Below are positions 15,227 through 21,723 of a stretch of 21,723 nucleotides of DNA, piece by piece; the first letter of the stretch is position 1, and every line of letters begins with the position of its first letter. The position numbers were made by a program, and so were the translations under genes. Source of the DNA: an uncultured Christensenellaceae bacterium (GTDB lineage Bacteria; Bacillota; Clostridia; Christensenellales; CAG-138); NCBI GenBank assembly GCA_902475645.1, contig CABSAH010000008.1:1-21723 (forward strand), read 5' to 3'. The notes under the pieces were generated by a model. That model had not been told where the DNA came from. It saw only the letters and a list, made by a program, of their open reading frames with translations, and made no database searches.

Positions 15227-16191
15227 AGTGGTCCTTGGCTGCATTGATAATAGGCTTTGCAATCGATTTGGCCGTTGGGGACCCGCACGGCTTCCCCCAT
15301 CCCGTTATTTGGATAGGGAAGCTTATAGCCGCGCTTGAACGCGGGCTGCGCAAGCTGTTCCCCAAAACGGATACGGGAGAAAAGCTTGCCGGGGCTTTAC
15401 TGTGGCTAATAGTGGTATCGGTTGCTTTTTCGCTCCCCGCGCTTATGCTTTGGCTTTGCCACCGCGTAAGCCCATGGCTGCGGCTTGGCGCGGAAAGCAT
15501 AATGAGCTGGCAGATACTTGCCACAAAATCGCTCGGGGATGAAAGCATGAAGGTCTACCGCGCACTTGAAAGCGGCGATATTGAAAAATCCCGATACGCC
15601 GTATCCATGATAGTAGGCAGGGATACAGCGGAGCTTGATGACGCAGGGGTGACGCGCGCCGCGGTGGAAACGGTTGCGGAAAACACGTCCGACGGCACGG
15701 TTGCGCCGCTCATTTTTCTTGCAATAGGCGGTGCGCCGCTCGGCTTTTTCTATAAGGCGGTCAATACCATGGATTCAATGCTGGGCTACATTGAGCCGCC
15801 GTACAAAAACATAGGCTTAATCCCCGCAAAGGCGGATGATGCTTTGAATTATATCCCCGCGCGTATTTCCGCATTGCTTATGCTTGCGGCAGGCGCTATA
15901 CTTCGTTTGGACGTTAAAAACGGATGGAGGATATTCCGCAGGGACCGCTTCAATCACGCCAGTCCCAATTCCGCCCAAACCGAATCCGTCTGCGCAGGGC
16001 TTTTGGGGCTTAGGCTTGCGGGGGATGCGTGGTATCACGGCGTGCTGCACAAGAAGAAATATATCGGCGATGCGCAGCGGGAAATAGAACACGATGATAT
16101 ACCGCGCTCTGTACGCCTGCTGTATGTTACCGCGCTGCTTGCGCTGCTTTTGAGCGGCGTTATCAAGCTGCTGATTATACTTATGCTCTAA
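15223..16191 (+). CDS. cbiB: Adenosylcobinamide-phosphate synthase, membrane protein
   Basis: Attaches aminopropanol phosphate (or aminopropanol) to adenosylcobyric acid in the membrane. The 322 residues match CbiB. Family blocks are LIIGFAIDLAVGDPHGFPHPV (first helix), the conserved ETVAENTSDGTVAPL, GGAPLGFFYKAVNTMDSMLGY, and RDRFNHASPNSAQTES. Several hydrophobic helices occur, including the last about 20 residues. It starts by ATGA overlap with the cbiJET fusion and is 11 bases from cobD, whose product makes its side-chain substrate. Confidence 0.96.
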   Translation: MKWSLAALIIGFAIDLAVGDPHGFPHPVIWIGKLIAALERGLRKLFPKTDTGEKLAGALLWLIVVSVAFSLPALMLWLCHRVSPWLRLGAESIMSWQILATKSLGDESMKVYRALESGDIEKSRYAVSMIVGRDTAELDDAGVTRAAVETVAENTSDGTVAPLIFLAIGGAPLGFFYKAVNTMDSMLGYIEPPYKNIGLIPAKADDALNYIPARISALLMLAAGAILRLDVKNGWRIFRRDRFNHASPNSAQTESVCAGLLGLRLAGDAWYHGVLHKKKYIGDAQREIEHDDIPRSVRLLYVTALLALLLSGVIKLLIILML

Positions 16192-16202
16192 AGGAGGAAC
16201 GG

Positions 16203-17258
16203 ATGCTTTATAGGACAAGCAACCCTCACGGCGGGGATATTTACGAAGAAAAAACGGTGCTGGACTATTCATCCAATACCAATCCCTTAGGGACTCCCCA
16301 AGGGGTTTTGGATGCAATGAGCGAAGCGCTGCAAAACGTGCATCATTATCCCGACCCCTATTGCAGGGAGCTGGTGCGCGCCATCGCCGCCTTTGAAGAT
16401 GTTCCGCGCGAATATATACTTTGCGGAAACGGGGCCGCGGAGCTTATATATGCATATAGCGAGGCCATCGGAGCAAGGCTTGCCGCGGAGGTGGCGCCTA
16501 CCTTTGCGGAATACGCTCTCGGCCTTGAACGGACGGGATGCAGGGTGGAGCGTTATGCATTGCATAAGGACAACTATTTCGACTTGGACGACGGCTTCTT
16601 GGAATTCTTAGCGGAGCATAGGCCGGATGCGGTGTTCCTGTGCAATCCTAATAATCCGACAGGGAGAACCGTTCGCCCCGATGTGCTTGAACGGATACTG
16701 GACTTTTGCCATAGGCATGATGTTCACATGTTTTTGGATGAATGCTTTATTGACCTATCCGACGACGGGGCAAGCATGAAGGGTTTTTTGAAGGCGCATC
16801 CGGAATTATTTATACTTAAAGCCTTTACAAAAAGCTACGGCATGGCAGGCGTGCGCTTAGGGTACTGCCTGTGCTCCGATGGTGAATTGCTTGAAAAAAT
16901 GGCCAAGGCGACGCAGCCATGGAATGTATCCATGCTTGCACAGGCCGCCGGCGTTGCGGCATTGCGGGAGGAGAGCATTCTGATGAAGGCAAAGGAGCTA
17001 ATCATCGCGGAGCGGCGTTGGTTGAAGAGCCAAATGGAGGCGCTCGGCTTTTGGGTTTGCCCCTCCGCCGCAAATTACCTGCTGTTCCACGGCAAGCCAA
17101 ATCTGCATACGGCGCTGAGGCAATACGGGATAGCCATAAGGAACTGCGATAATTACCACGGTCTCGACTCGGGCTGGTACAGGATAGCGGTGCGCCTGCA
17201 TAATCAAAACGAGCAGCTTATAGCCGCCGTGAGGCAAGTGTTGGGAAAGGAGCAATAA
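16203..17258 (+). CDS. cobD: L-threonine-O-3-phosphate decarboxylase (PLP enzyme)
   Basis: Makes (R)-1-aminopropan-2-ol phosphate for CbiB. The 351 residues follow the HisC-like fold type I aminotransferases. The CobD-type N-terminus NPHGGDIYEE...LDYSSNTNPLG is followed by FLCNPNNPTGRT (about 145-156), the cofactor-binding LDEC (178-181), and PLP lysine Lys210 in AFTKSYGMAGVRLGY. HisC is the main alternative; the HGGD start and position between cbiB and cbiP point to CobD. A strong AAAGGAGG site precedes the ATG, unlike most overlapping neighbours. The stop shares one base with the next start (TAATG). Confidence 0.93.
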   Translation: MLYRTSNPHGGDIYEEKTVLDYSSNTNPLGTPQGVLDAMSEALQNVHHYPDPYCRELVRAIAAFEDVPREYILCGNGAAELIYAYSEAIGARLAAEVAPTFAEYALGLERTGCRVERYALHKDNYFDLDDGFLEFLAEHRPDAVFLCNPNNPTGRTVRPDVLERILDFCHRHDVHMFLDECFIDLSDDGASMKGFLKAHPELFILKAFTKSYGMAGVRLGYCLCSDGELLEKMAKATQPWNVSMLAQAAGVAALREESILMKAKELIIAERRWLKSQMEALGFWVCPSAANYLLFHGKPNLHTALRQYGIAIRNCDNYHGLDSGWYRIAVRLHNQNEQLIAAVRQVLGKEQ

Positions 17259-18721
17259 TGGCAAAGAACATTATGATACAGGGCACTATGTCCAACGCGG
17301 GAAAGAGCCTGCTTTGCGCGGGGCTTTGCCGCATATTTGCGCAGGACGGATACTGCGTTGCGCCGTTCAAGAGCCAAAATATGGCGCTTAATTCATTTAT
17401 CACCAAGGCGGGCGGAGAGATGGGACGCGCGCAGGTTGTGCAGGCGGAGGCTGCCGGCATAGAGCCGGATACGCGCATGAACCCCATTCTGCTCAAGCCT
17501 ACAACCGACGTTGGCAGTCAGGTAATAGTAAACGGTAAGGTTCAGGGAAACATGAGGGCCATGGAGTACTACCGCAAAAAGCGGGAGTTCATACCACAAG
17601 TGCTGGAAGCCTACAACAGCCTTGCGTCCGAATTTGATATTATTGTTATAGAGGGCGCGGGAAGCCCTGCGGAAATAAACCTAAAGCAGGAGGACATAGT
17701 AAATATGGGCCTTGCCAAGCTGGTGGATGCGCCGGTGCTGCTGGTTGGCGATATTGACCGCGGCGGCGTATTTGCCCAGCTTTACGGCACAATAGCGCTG
17801 CTTGAGCAGGACGAAAGGGCGCGCATCAAGGGCACCATTGTCAACAAGTTCCGCGGCGACAGAGCGATATTGGAGCCCGGGCTTAAAACGCTTGAGGAGC
17901 TGTGCGGCGTTCCGGTTGCGGGCGTTATTCCGTATACCCATGCGGATATTGACGACGAGGACAGTCTGACGGAGCGCTTTAACAAATCCGCCGAACGCAA
18001 GCTAATCGATATTGCCGTAATCCGCCTGCCGCGAATTTCCAACTTTACGGATTTCAGCCCGTTTGAAAGATACGGCAATGTTTCGTTGCGCTATGTTGAC
18101 AGCGTAGCGGAGCTGCACCGGCCGGACATTATAATTTTGCCCGGCACAAAAAGCACGATAGCCGATTTGAAATGGCTGCGCCAATGCGGGCTTGAGGCTG
18201 CCGTTCACAAGGCCGCAACCTCCGGCACGCTTGTTTTCGGCGTATGCGGCGGCTATCAAATGCTCGGCAGAACCGTTTCCGACCCCGAGCAGGTGGAGGC
18301 GGCAGGCGTTGCCGAAATACTCGGCATGGGACTATTGGAAATGGATACGGTTTTCTTGGGTGAAAAGGTTCAAAGCCAAACCTCGGGCGTATTTTCCGGC
18401 ATAGGCGGCATGCTGTCCGGCTTAAACGGAATACGCTATTCGGGATATGAGATACACATGGGGCGCAGCGAAGCCGAAATGCCCGCGCTTGCAGGGGCAG
18501 GCAATGTATACGGAAGCTATGTTCACGGCATATTTGACGCCCCGGGCATAAGCGATACGATATTGAAAGCCGTATGCACAAAAAAGGGCATAGACTTCAA
18601 CGCGCTTGACACATTCGATGTAAGCGAATACAAGGAGCGCCAGTATGATATGCTTGCCGACGCCGTGCGGAACGGGCTGAATATGGATTTTGTATACCGT
18701 GTTTTGAATAGGGAGGTTTGA
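17258..18721 (+). CDS. cbiP: Cobyric acid synthase (glutamine-hydrolysing)
   Basis: Amidates side chains b, d, e and g of adenosylcobyrinic a,c-diamide. The 487 residues match CbiP/CobQ. The N-terminal P-loop domain has GTMSNAGKS (9-17), PFKSQNMALNSF (36-47) and EGAGSPAEINL (132-142), with VGDIDRGGVFAQLYGT (163-178). The glutamine amidotransferase half has LPGTKSTIADL (294-304), nucleophile Cys330 in FGVCGGYQMLG, and the catalytic His in GSYVHGIFD near the end. GGAAAGGAG lies just before the ATG. It is the last gene of the cobalamin operon; no strong terminator is seen behind it. Confidence 0.97.
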   Translation: MAKNIMIQGTMSNAGKSLLCAGLCRIFAQDGYCVAPFKSQNMALNSFITKAGGEMGRAQVVQAEAAGIEPDTRMNPILLKPTTDVGSQVIVNGKVQGNMRAMEYYRKKREFIPQVLEAYNSLASEFDIIVIEGAGSPAEINLKQEDIVNMGLAKLVDAPVLLVGDIDRGGVFAQLYGTIALLEQDERARIKGTIVNKFRGDRAILEPGLKTLEELCGVPVAGVIPYTHADIDDEDSLTERFNKSAERKLIDIAVIRLPRISNFTDFSPFERYGNVSLRYVDSVAELHRPDIIILPGTKSTIADLKWLRQCGLEAAVHKAATSGTLVFGVCGGYQMLGRTVSDPEQVEAAGVAEILGMGLLEMDTVFLGEKVQSQTSGVFSGIGGMLSGLNGIRYSGYEIHMGRSEAEMPALAGAGNVYGSYVHGIFDAPGISDTILKAVCTKKGIDFNALDTFDVSEYKERQYDMLADAVRNGLNMDFVYRVLNREV

Positions 18722-18775
18722 ACAGGGCGGTCTTTTATTAAATGCCATGTTGAAAACAAAACAACCGATTGATTA

Positions 18776-18805
18776 TTGATTCCCCTGCCATCCCCCGTTT
18801 ATAAT
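18776..18805 (+). promoter_or_regulatory. Probable promoter of the XRE regulator gene
   Basis: TTGATT (18776-18781), 18 bases, TATAAT (18800-18805), about 40 bases before the start codon. A perfect -10 box in an otherwise gene-free gap supports an independent transcript. Confidence 0.6.
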
Positions 18806-18844
18806 AAAATCACACCGGTGAATCAAAAGCAAAGGAGTCCGACT

Positions 18845-20008
18845 ATGATTAAACTGGGTGAGAGAATCAAAGAGCTTCGGCTACGGGACGGAAGAACACA
18901 GGATGCGCTTGCATCTGCGCTTGGCGTGACGGCGCAAGCGGTATCCCGCTGGGAAAAGGCGATATGCTATCCGGATATGGAAATGCTTCCGTCTATTGCG
19001 AACTATTTCGGAGTATCGATAGACGAACTGTTCGGATATGACAATGATCGGTCAAAAAAAGTTGAAATGCTGGCGGCTCGTATCAACGATATGAACCGTC
19101 AAAACAACGGGAAGGATGTAAGCATGGATTCGTGTCTTTCGCTTGCCAGGGAAGCCCTTATTGAGTTTCCCGGAAACGAAACGCTGACCATGGCGCTTGC
19201 GTCTGCCCTTTATAATGCCGGATATGTGCGCCGCGGTGAGCATCATATTGTTGATGCGGACGGATACAGCATATACGATACAGAACGGCATAAAACGTAT
19301 CCCGAATGGCAGGAGGCTATCAAGCTGTATGAAAAGCTGCTGCAAACCATTCAGGACGGCAAACTGCGTCAGAAGGCAGTAACAGAGCTGTCGCAGCTTT
19401 ATAAAAACATTGGTGAGCATGAAAAAGCTATGCGTTTGGCCGAATATGCACCGGATTTGACCGCATCCAAGCCGTTTTTGCGCATCAACGCATTTGACGG
19501 AAAGTCCGCAGTCGCCGCCGGCGGGGAAGCGCTTCTGGAAACCATGCAAAAAAGCGCCGAGCTTATGGTGCAAATCATTTTGGCTGACGGCACGATTCAG
19601 CCGCGAACCGCCGCCGAACAGCTTCAACATATAGAGGATATGTTTACGCTGATATGCTCCGAACAATGCTATGGAATAAACCTTGGGCTTCTATCCTGTA
19701 TTCAAATGCTGCGCTCCTATTATCTATGGTTTGCAGGCCAAAAAGACGAGGCGTTTTTTGCCCTTGATAAGGCGCTCTACCATGCAGGGAAGTTGGATGA
19801 GCTGCGCGGAAGCACGGAAAAATACTATCTTTCTCCGCTGCTCCATTACGTCCGAATTCACATGGGAGAAGCTTCTGCCGAGTGTGCGTTCAGCGCCGAG
19901 CTGCCCGACCTGTGGCCGTGGTGGGACGTCCCCAACCAAGAGGCGGTCAAGCAGCAAATGCAGGCCGATCCGCGTTGGGCGGATTGGGAGCACAGAGCGC
20001 GCGGATGA
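18845..20008 (+). CDS. XRE-family transcriptional regulator with a helical, TPR-like C-terminal part
   Basis: A 387-residue protein. The ATG at 18845 follows AAAGGAG by 7 bases; an upstream in-frame TTG would lie inside the promoter. Residues 3-65 are a Cro/C1-type helix-turn-helix (LGERIKELRLRDGRTQDALA, then LGVTAQAVSRWEKAICYPDM, then IANYFGVSIDELFGYD). Residues from about 75 to 385 are mostly helical, with repeated pairs such as SLAREALIEFPGNETLTMALASALYNAGY and LSQLYKNIGEHEKAMRLAEY that look like degenerate TPR units, often used for peptide or protein sensing. Proteins of this shape are common and mostly uncharacterised in Clostridia. It has its own promoter and terminator, so it is probably not part of the cobalamin operon, although it lies directly behind it. 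Confidence 0.88.
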   Translation: MIKLGERIKELRLRDGRTQDALASALGVTAQAVSRWEKAICYPDMEMLPSIANYFGVSIDELFGYDNDRSKKVEMLAARINDMNRQNNGKDVSMDSCLSLAREALIEFPGNETLTMALASALYNAGYVRRGEHHIVDADGYSIYDTERHKTYPEWQEAIKLYEKLLQTIQDGKLRQKAVTELSQLYKNIGEHEKAMRLAEYAPDLTASKPFLRINAFDGKSAVAAGGEALLETMQKSAELMVQIILADGTIQPRTAAEQLQHIEDMFTLICSEQCYGINLGLLSCIQMLRSYYLWFAGQKDEAFFALDKALYHAGKLDELRGSTEKYYLSPLLHYVRIHMGEASAECAFSAELPDLWPWWDVPNQEAVKQQMQADPRWADWEHRARG

Positions 20009-20041
20009 CGCAATAACAGCGGAATTACCCCACCCCGCCCT

Positions 20042-20066
20042 ACCCCGCCGCAATGGCGGGGTTTTG
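20042..20066 (+). terminator. Rho-independent terminator after the XRE gene
   Basis: ACCCCGCC (20042-20049), loop GCAAT, GGCGGGGT (20055-20062), with T residues following. A perfect 8-bp GC-rich stem 34 bases after the stop codon. Confidence 0.82.
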
Positions 20067-20325
20067 GGGGTGCAAAGTTCTCCTTTTCAAATTCCCGATA
20101 GTAACCGCCGTCAGTGCCATTGAAACACATGTCATATTCTGCTAAACTATGGTCGGGCGTTGCTATTACTGCTCCGTATATGCGCCAACAGATGTGTCAT
20201 GGACGGTCGTTTGGTTTGTTGTTGGGAGAATTTATTGTCAAAAAAATGTCTCCACAGAAGTTATAATTTCCGGCGATGAGTGGATAGTATCAATCAAATA
20301 AAAAGAATTCCGGGAGGACACCGAA
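20067..20325 (+). other. Gene-free stretch between the XRE gene and the YHGS protein gene
   Basis: No convincing coding frame is seen. A TATAAT occurs at 20262-20267 but the nearest good -35 (TTGTCA, 20235-20240) is 21 bases away, too far for a standard promoter. The last 20 bases hold the ribosome binding site GGGAGG (20311-20316) of the next gene. Nothing else is recognised. Confidence 0.5.
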
Positions 20326-20856
20326 TTGAAGCAAGAAACAGTATTCTATCACGGCAGCATAGTTGACGGACTTGCCAGCATCCTTGCAAATGCTAAGTCC
20401 CATGTCGATGGGATCAAGGTCGCCTATTTCACGACGGATCGGGTCTACGCCTTGGTTTGCTGCAGAAGCCAAAGGGAGAACTTTGTAACCATGGGGCCGA
20501 AAGATGGGGTTCAGCACTATTTTGAACGCTTCCCCAATCAGCTCAGGATTCTATACGAAGGAAAAGAAGGATTCCTTTACCGGCCTGTTACATCCGATAG
20601 TCTCAAAAAAACCAGAGGCAGCACATGGGAAAGCCCTGTTGATGTGCCCGTGGTGCTGCATGAACGCATCGCAAACGTTTATACGGAGATTCTGCGAGAA
20701 GAGGTTGCCGGGAATGTTATCATTCATCGCTACGCCGAGATTGACATCGCCGAGCAGAAAATGCACGCAAACTATATCAGGGATCATTTGGACGAGCCGT
20801 ATTGCATAGAAAGCCGGGAGTTCCTAATCCGGCACTTTTCCCCATTGTGGGACTGA
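20326..20856 (+). CDS. Hypothetical protein, possibly ADP-ribosyltransferase-like
   Basis: A 176-residue soluble protein of unknown function. The start is a TTG at 20326 with GGGAGG about 9 bases upstream; the first ATG in the frame comes much later and would remove the conserved-looking N-terminus. The opening FYHGSIVDGLASILANAK, followed by VAYFTTDRVYALV (residues about 32-44), resembles the first two signature positions (His, then Tyr/Thr with an Ala) of ADP-ribosyltransferase-like families such as DUF952/DUF3990 and KptA. A glutamate late in the chain (REFLIRHFS) could serve as the third, but this is only pattern resemblance. No signal peptide or membrane segment is seen. No partner gene (antitoxin) is obvious next to it. 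Confidence 0.7.
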   Translation: MKQETVFYHGSIVDGLASILANAKSHVDGIKVAYFTTDRVYALVCCRSQRENFVTMGPKDGVQHYFERFPNQLRILYEGKEGFLYRPVTSDSLKKTRGSTWESPVDVPVVLHERIANVYTEILREEVAGNVIIHRYAEIDIAEQKMHANYIRDHLDEPYCIESREFLIRHFSPLWD

Positions 20857-20929
20857 CGATTCACACCGGTGTTCGATGATGTGTTCGCGCCTAATGTTGG
20901 CAAGGAGTCTATAACATTAGCTATGCTTG

Positions 20930-20955
20930 GAGCCGCTTACCGTGAGCGGCTCGTT
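20930..20955 (+). terminator. Hairpin between convergent genes, probable terminator
   Basis: GAGCCGCT (20930-20937) and AGCGGCTC (20945-20952) form a perfect 8-bp stem with a 7-base loop, followed on the plus strand by GTTTGTGTT. It lies between a plus-strand gene ending at 20856 and a minus-strand gene ending at 20967. The T-tract is poor, so efficiency is uncertain. Confidence 0.5.
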
Positions 20956-20966
20956 TGTGTTCCCCC

Positions 20967-21278
20967 TCACTCCGCAGCCCGTTCTTCATCGATATGCCGG
21001 AGTATGCTGTCCATAAGGCAGCGCACCGCAAGCTGCTTTTCCTCCTCGGTTAGGCCGCTTGCCGGACGGAGCATGGAAACATGGAGAATCGATGTGCCGG
21101 CGGTTTGCTCGGTTACGGCAAAGGCGTATTCGCTCTTATGCCCCAGCACATTCGTCTCCGCCCTGATGTCACCGACCGTTGCCTGCTCGGCTATGCTGCC
21201 CATCCTCTCCAGCACATCGAAAACGGCATACACGACCATGCGGCGGGGACAGTTGATATTTCTTTTCAAGCTCGGCAT
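20967..21278 (-). CDS. Small hypothetical protein
   Basis: A 103-residue protein on the minus strand. The ATG at 21278-21276 is chosen because AAAGGAG stands 6 bases before it; an upstream in-frame ATG at 21308 has no such site. It begins PSLKRNINCPRRMVVYAVFDVL and has a middle VGDIRAETNVLGHKSEYAFAVTEQ with alternating hydrophobic residues suggesting beta strands. It closes in a predicted amphipathic helix, LTEEEKQLAVRCLMDSILRHIDEE. There is no signal peptide and no family is recognised. It may share a transcript with the next minus-strand gene upstream, 91 bases away across a hairpin. Confidence 0.65.
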   Translation of the reverse strand: MPSLKRNINCPRRMVVYAVFDVLERMGSIAEQATVGDIRAETNVLGHKSEYAFAVTEQTAGTSILHVSMLRPASGLTEEEKQLAVRCLMDSILRHIDEERAAE

Positions 21279-21329
21279 TCTATTCTCCTTTCGCGCAAAA
21301 ATCGGCACCTGTCAAGCCTTGCTATATTC

Positions 21330-21363
21330 AAGGGTTCGGTAAGCATGGAGCCGCCGAACCCTT
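21330..21363 (-). terminator. Hairpin after the right-edge gene
   Basis: AAGGGTTCGG (21330-21339) and CCGAACCCTT (21354-21363) are perfect 10-bp inverted repeats with a 14-base loop. They begin 6 bases after the minus-strand stop codon at 21370. A T-tract is nearly absent on either strand, so this may be a processing or stability element rather than a full terminator. Confidence 0.5.
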
Positions 21364-21369
21364 TGCAAT

Positions 21370-21723
21370 TCACTCTTCCAAGCCGCGCAGGGACGCAGTT
21401 GCCTGATTGTATAAGGCGATAACCGCCTCCTCGCTGGAATCATTAAACACGCAGCCCACAAGATAGCATTCGCCGCCAATCACAGCCGATGCATAGCTGA
21501 AATTTCTGCCGGATATTTCAAAGTCATATGCCAGCCATTCCACACCGCCGGAAGAAAATGTGTAGGCTTCATTATTCGTGCCGCTTATGCTCTTATTGTA
21601 CTCAATCACTTCCTTCGGCGTGGCCAGCCCGAATTCAAAAGCCTTGCCTATTTCCACAACGGAGCCCTCTCCCAATGCGGCGTTTCTGTCCTCCTTTGTG
21701 GGGTATATTAGCATCTCATGCAC
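21370..21723 (-). CDS. Hypothetical protein, N-terminal part outside the window
   Basis: At least 117 residues, open to the right edge of the window, so the true start and any signal peptide are not visible. The visible part has IYPTKEDRNAALGEGSVVEIGKA, then a beta-rich region (VEWLAYDFEISGRNFSYASAVIGGECYLVGCVF) and ends in a helix, ALYNQATASLRGLEE. The pattern 'strand, strand, then final helix ending about SL' recalls the PsbP/DUF1795-like fold used by many secreted Gram-positive proteins, but this is a weak impression. Function is unknown. Confidence 0.65.
   Translation of the reverse strand: MHEMLIYPTKEDRNAALGEGSVVEIGKAFEFGLATPKEVIEYNKSISGTNNEAYTFSSGGVEWLAYDFEISGRNFSYASAVIGGECYLVGCVFNDSSEEAVIALYNQATASLRGLEE

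Noticed and set aside
18694..18740. Possible terminator at the end of cbiP (ACCG...CGGT followed by CTTTTATT)
   Set aside because: Only short, bulged pairing is possible and the left arm lies inside the coding sequence; too weak to call.
18845..20008. XRE gene as the local regulator of the cobalamin operon
   Set aside because: It has its own promoter and terminator, and the operon already has a B12 riboswitch; adjacency alone is not enough.
20235..20267. Promoter TTGTCA...TATAAT before the YHGS gene
   Set aside because: The 21-base spacing is outside the normal 16-19 range; only the -10 box is convincing.
21287..21315. TTGACA on the minus strand (21315-21310) as promoter of the small gene ending at 20967
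   Set aside because: The hexamer 17 bases downstream is GAAAGG, part of the ribosome binding site, so there is no -10 box.

Overview
The window looks like a chromosomal segment of an anaerobic, roughly 50% G+C member of the Clostridia (Bacillota). This is inferred from strong AAAGGAGG-type ribosome binding sites, an anaerobic (cobalt-early) cobalamin pathway, Gram-positive style lipoproteins, a surface protein with a C-terminal membrane anchor, a CadC-type repressor and an XRE/TPR-like regulator. Genus cannot be fixed from the sequence.

Left edge (1-1823, minus strand): a heavy-metal resistance pair. A CadC/ArsR-type metal sensor is followed, with an 8-base overlap, by a P1B-type ATPase whose C-terminal half lies outside the window. 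The ATPase opens with a very His/Cys-rich tail containing three identical 45-bp tandem repeats. Its promoter has a perfect 11-6-11 inverted repeat that begins at the -10 box.

Centre (1868-18721, plus strand): a cobalamin regulon. A consensus promoter leads into an adenosylcobalamin riboswitch and an intrinsic terminator, then about 16.4 kb of nearly continuous genes. First comes an uptake-like block: an exported lipoprotein cobaltochelatase (CbiK type), a signal-peptide/TM-anchored protein with two NEAT-like domains, a type III solute-binding lipoprotein, a FecCD/BtuC-type permease and an ATPase with an extra C-terminal domain. Then come the corrin-ring genes cbiA, cbiC, cbiD, cbiF, cbiG, cbiH, a cbiJ-cbiE-cbiT triple fusion, cbiB, cobD and cbiP/cobQ. 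Most of these overlap by 1-13 bases, so they are probably translationally coupled. Together they cover most steps from cobalt insertion to adenosylcobinamide (phosphate). Missing from the window are cbiL, the uroporphyrinogen-to-precorrin-2 genes, the adenosyltransferase and the nucleotide-loop genes cobU/cobS/cobT.

Right edge (18722-21723): unrelated single genes. These are an XRE-family regulator with a long helical C-terminal part and a clean terminator, a small protein with a YHGS start that may be ADP-ribosyltransferase-like, and two minus-strand hypothetical proteins, the last cut by the window end.

The most interesting point is the front of the cobalamin operon. A chelatase that should work in the cytoplasm carries a lipobox and sits beside surface NEAT-like domains and a heme/corrinoid-type importer. 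This suggests tetrapyrrole capture, metallation or transport outside the membrane under B12 control.
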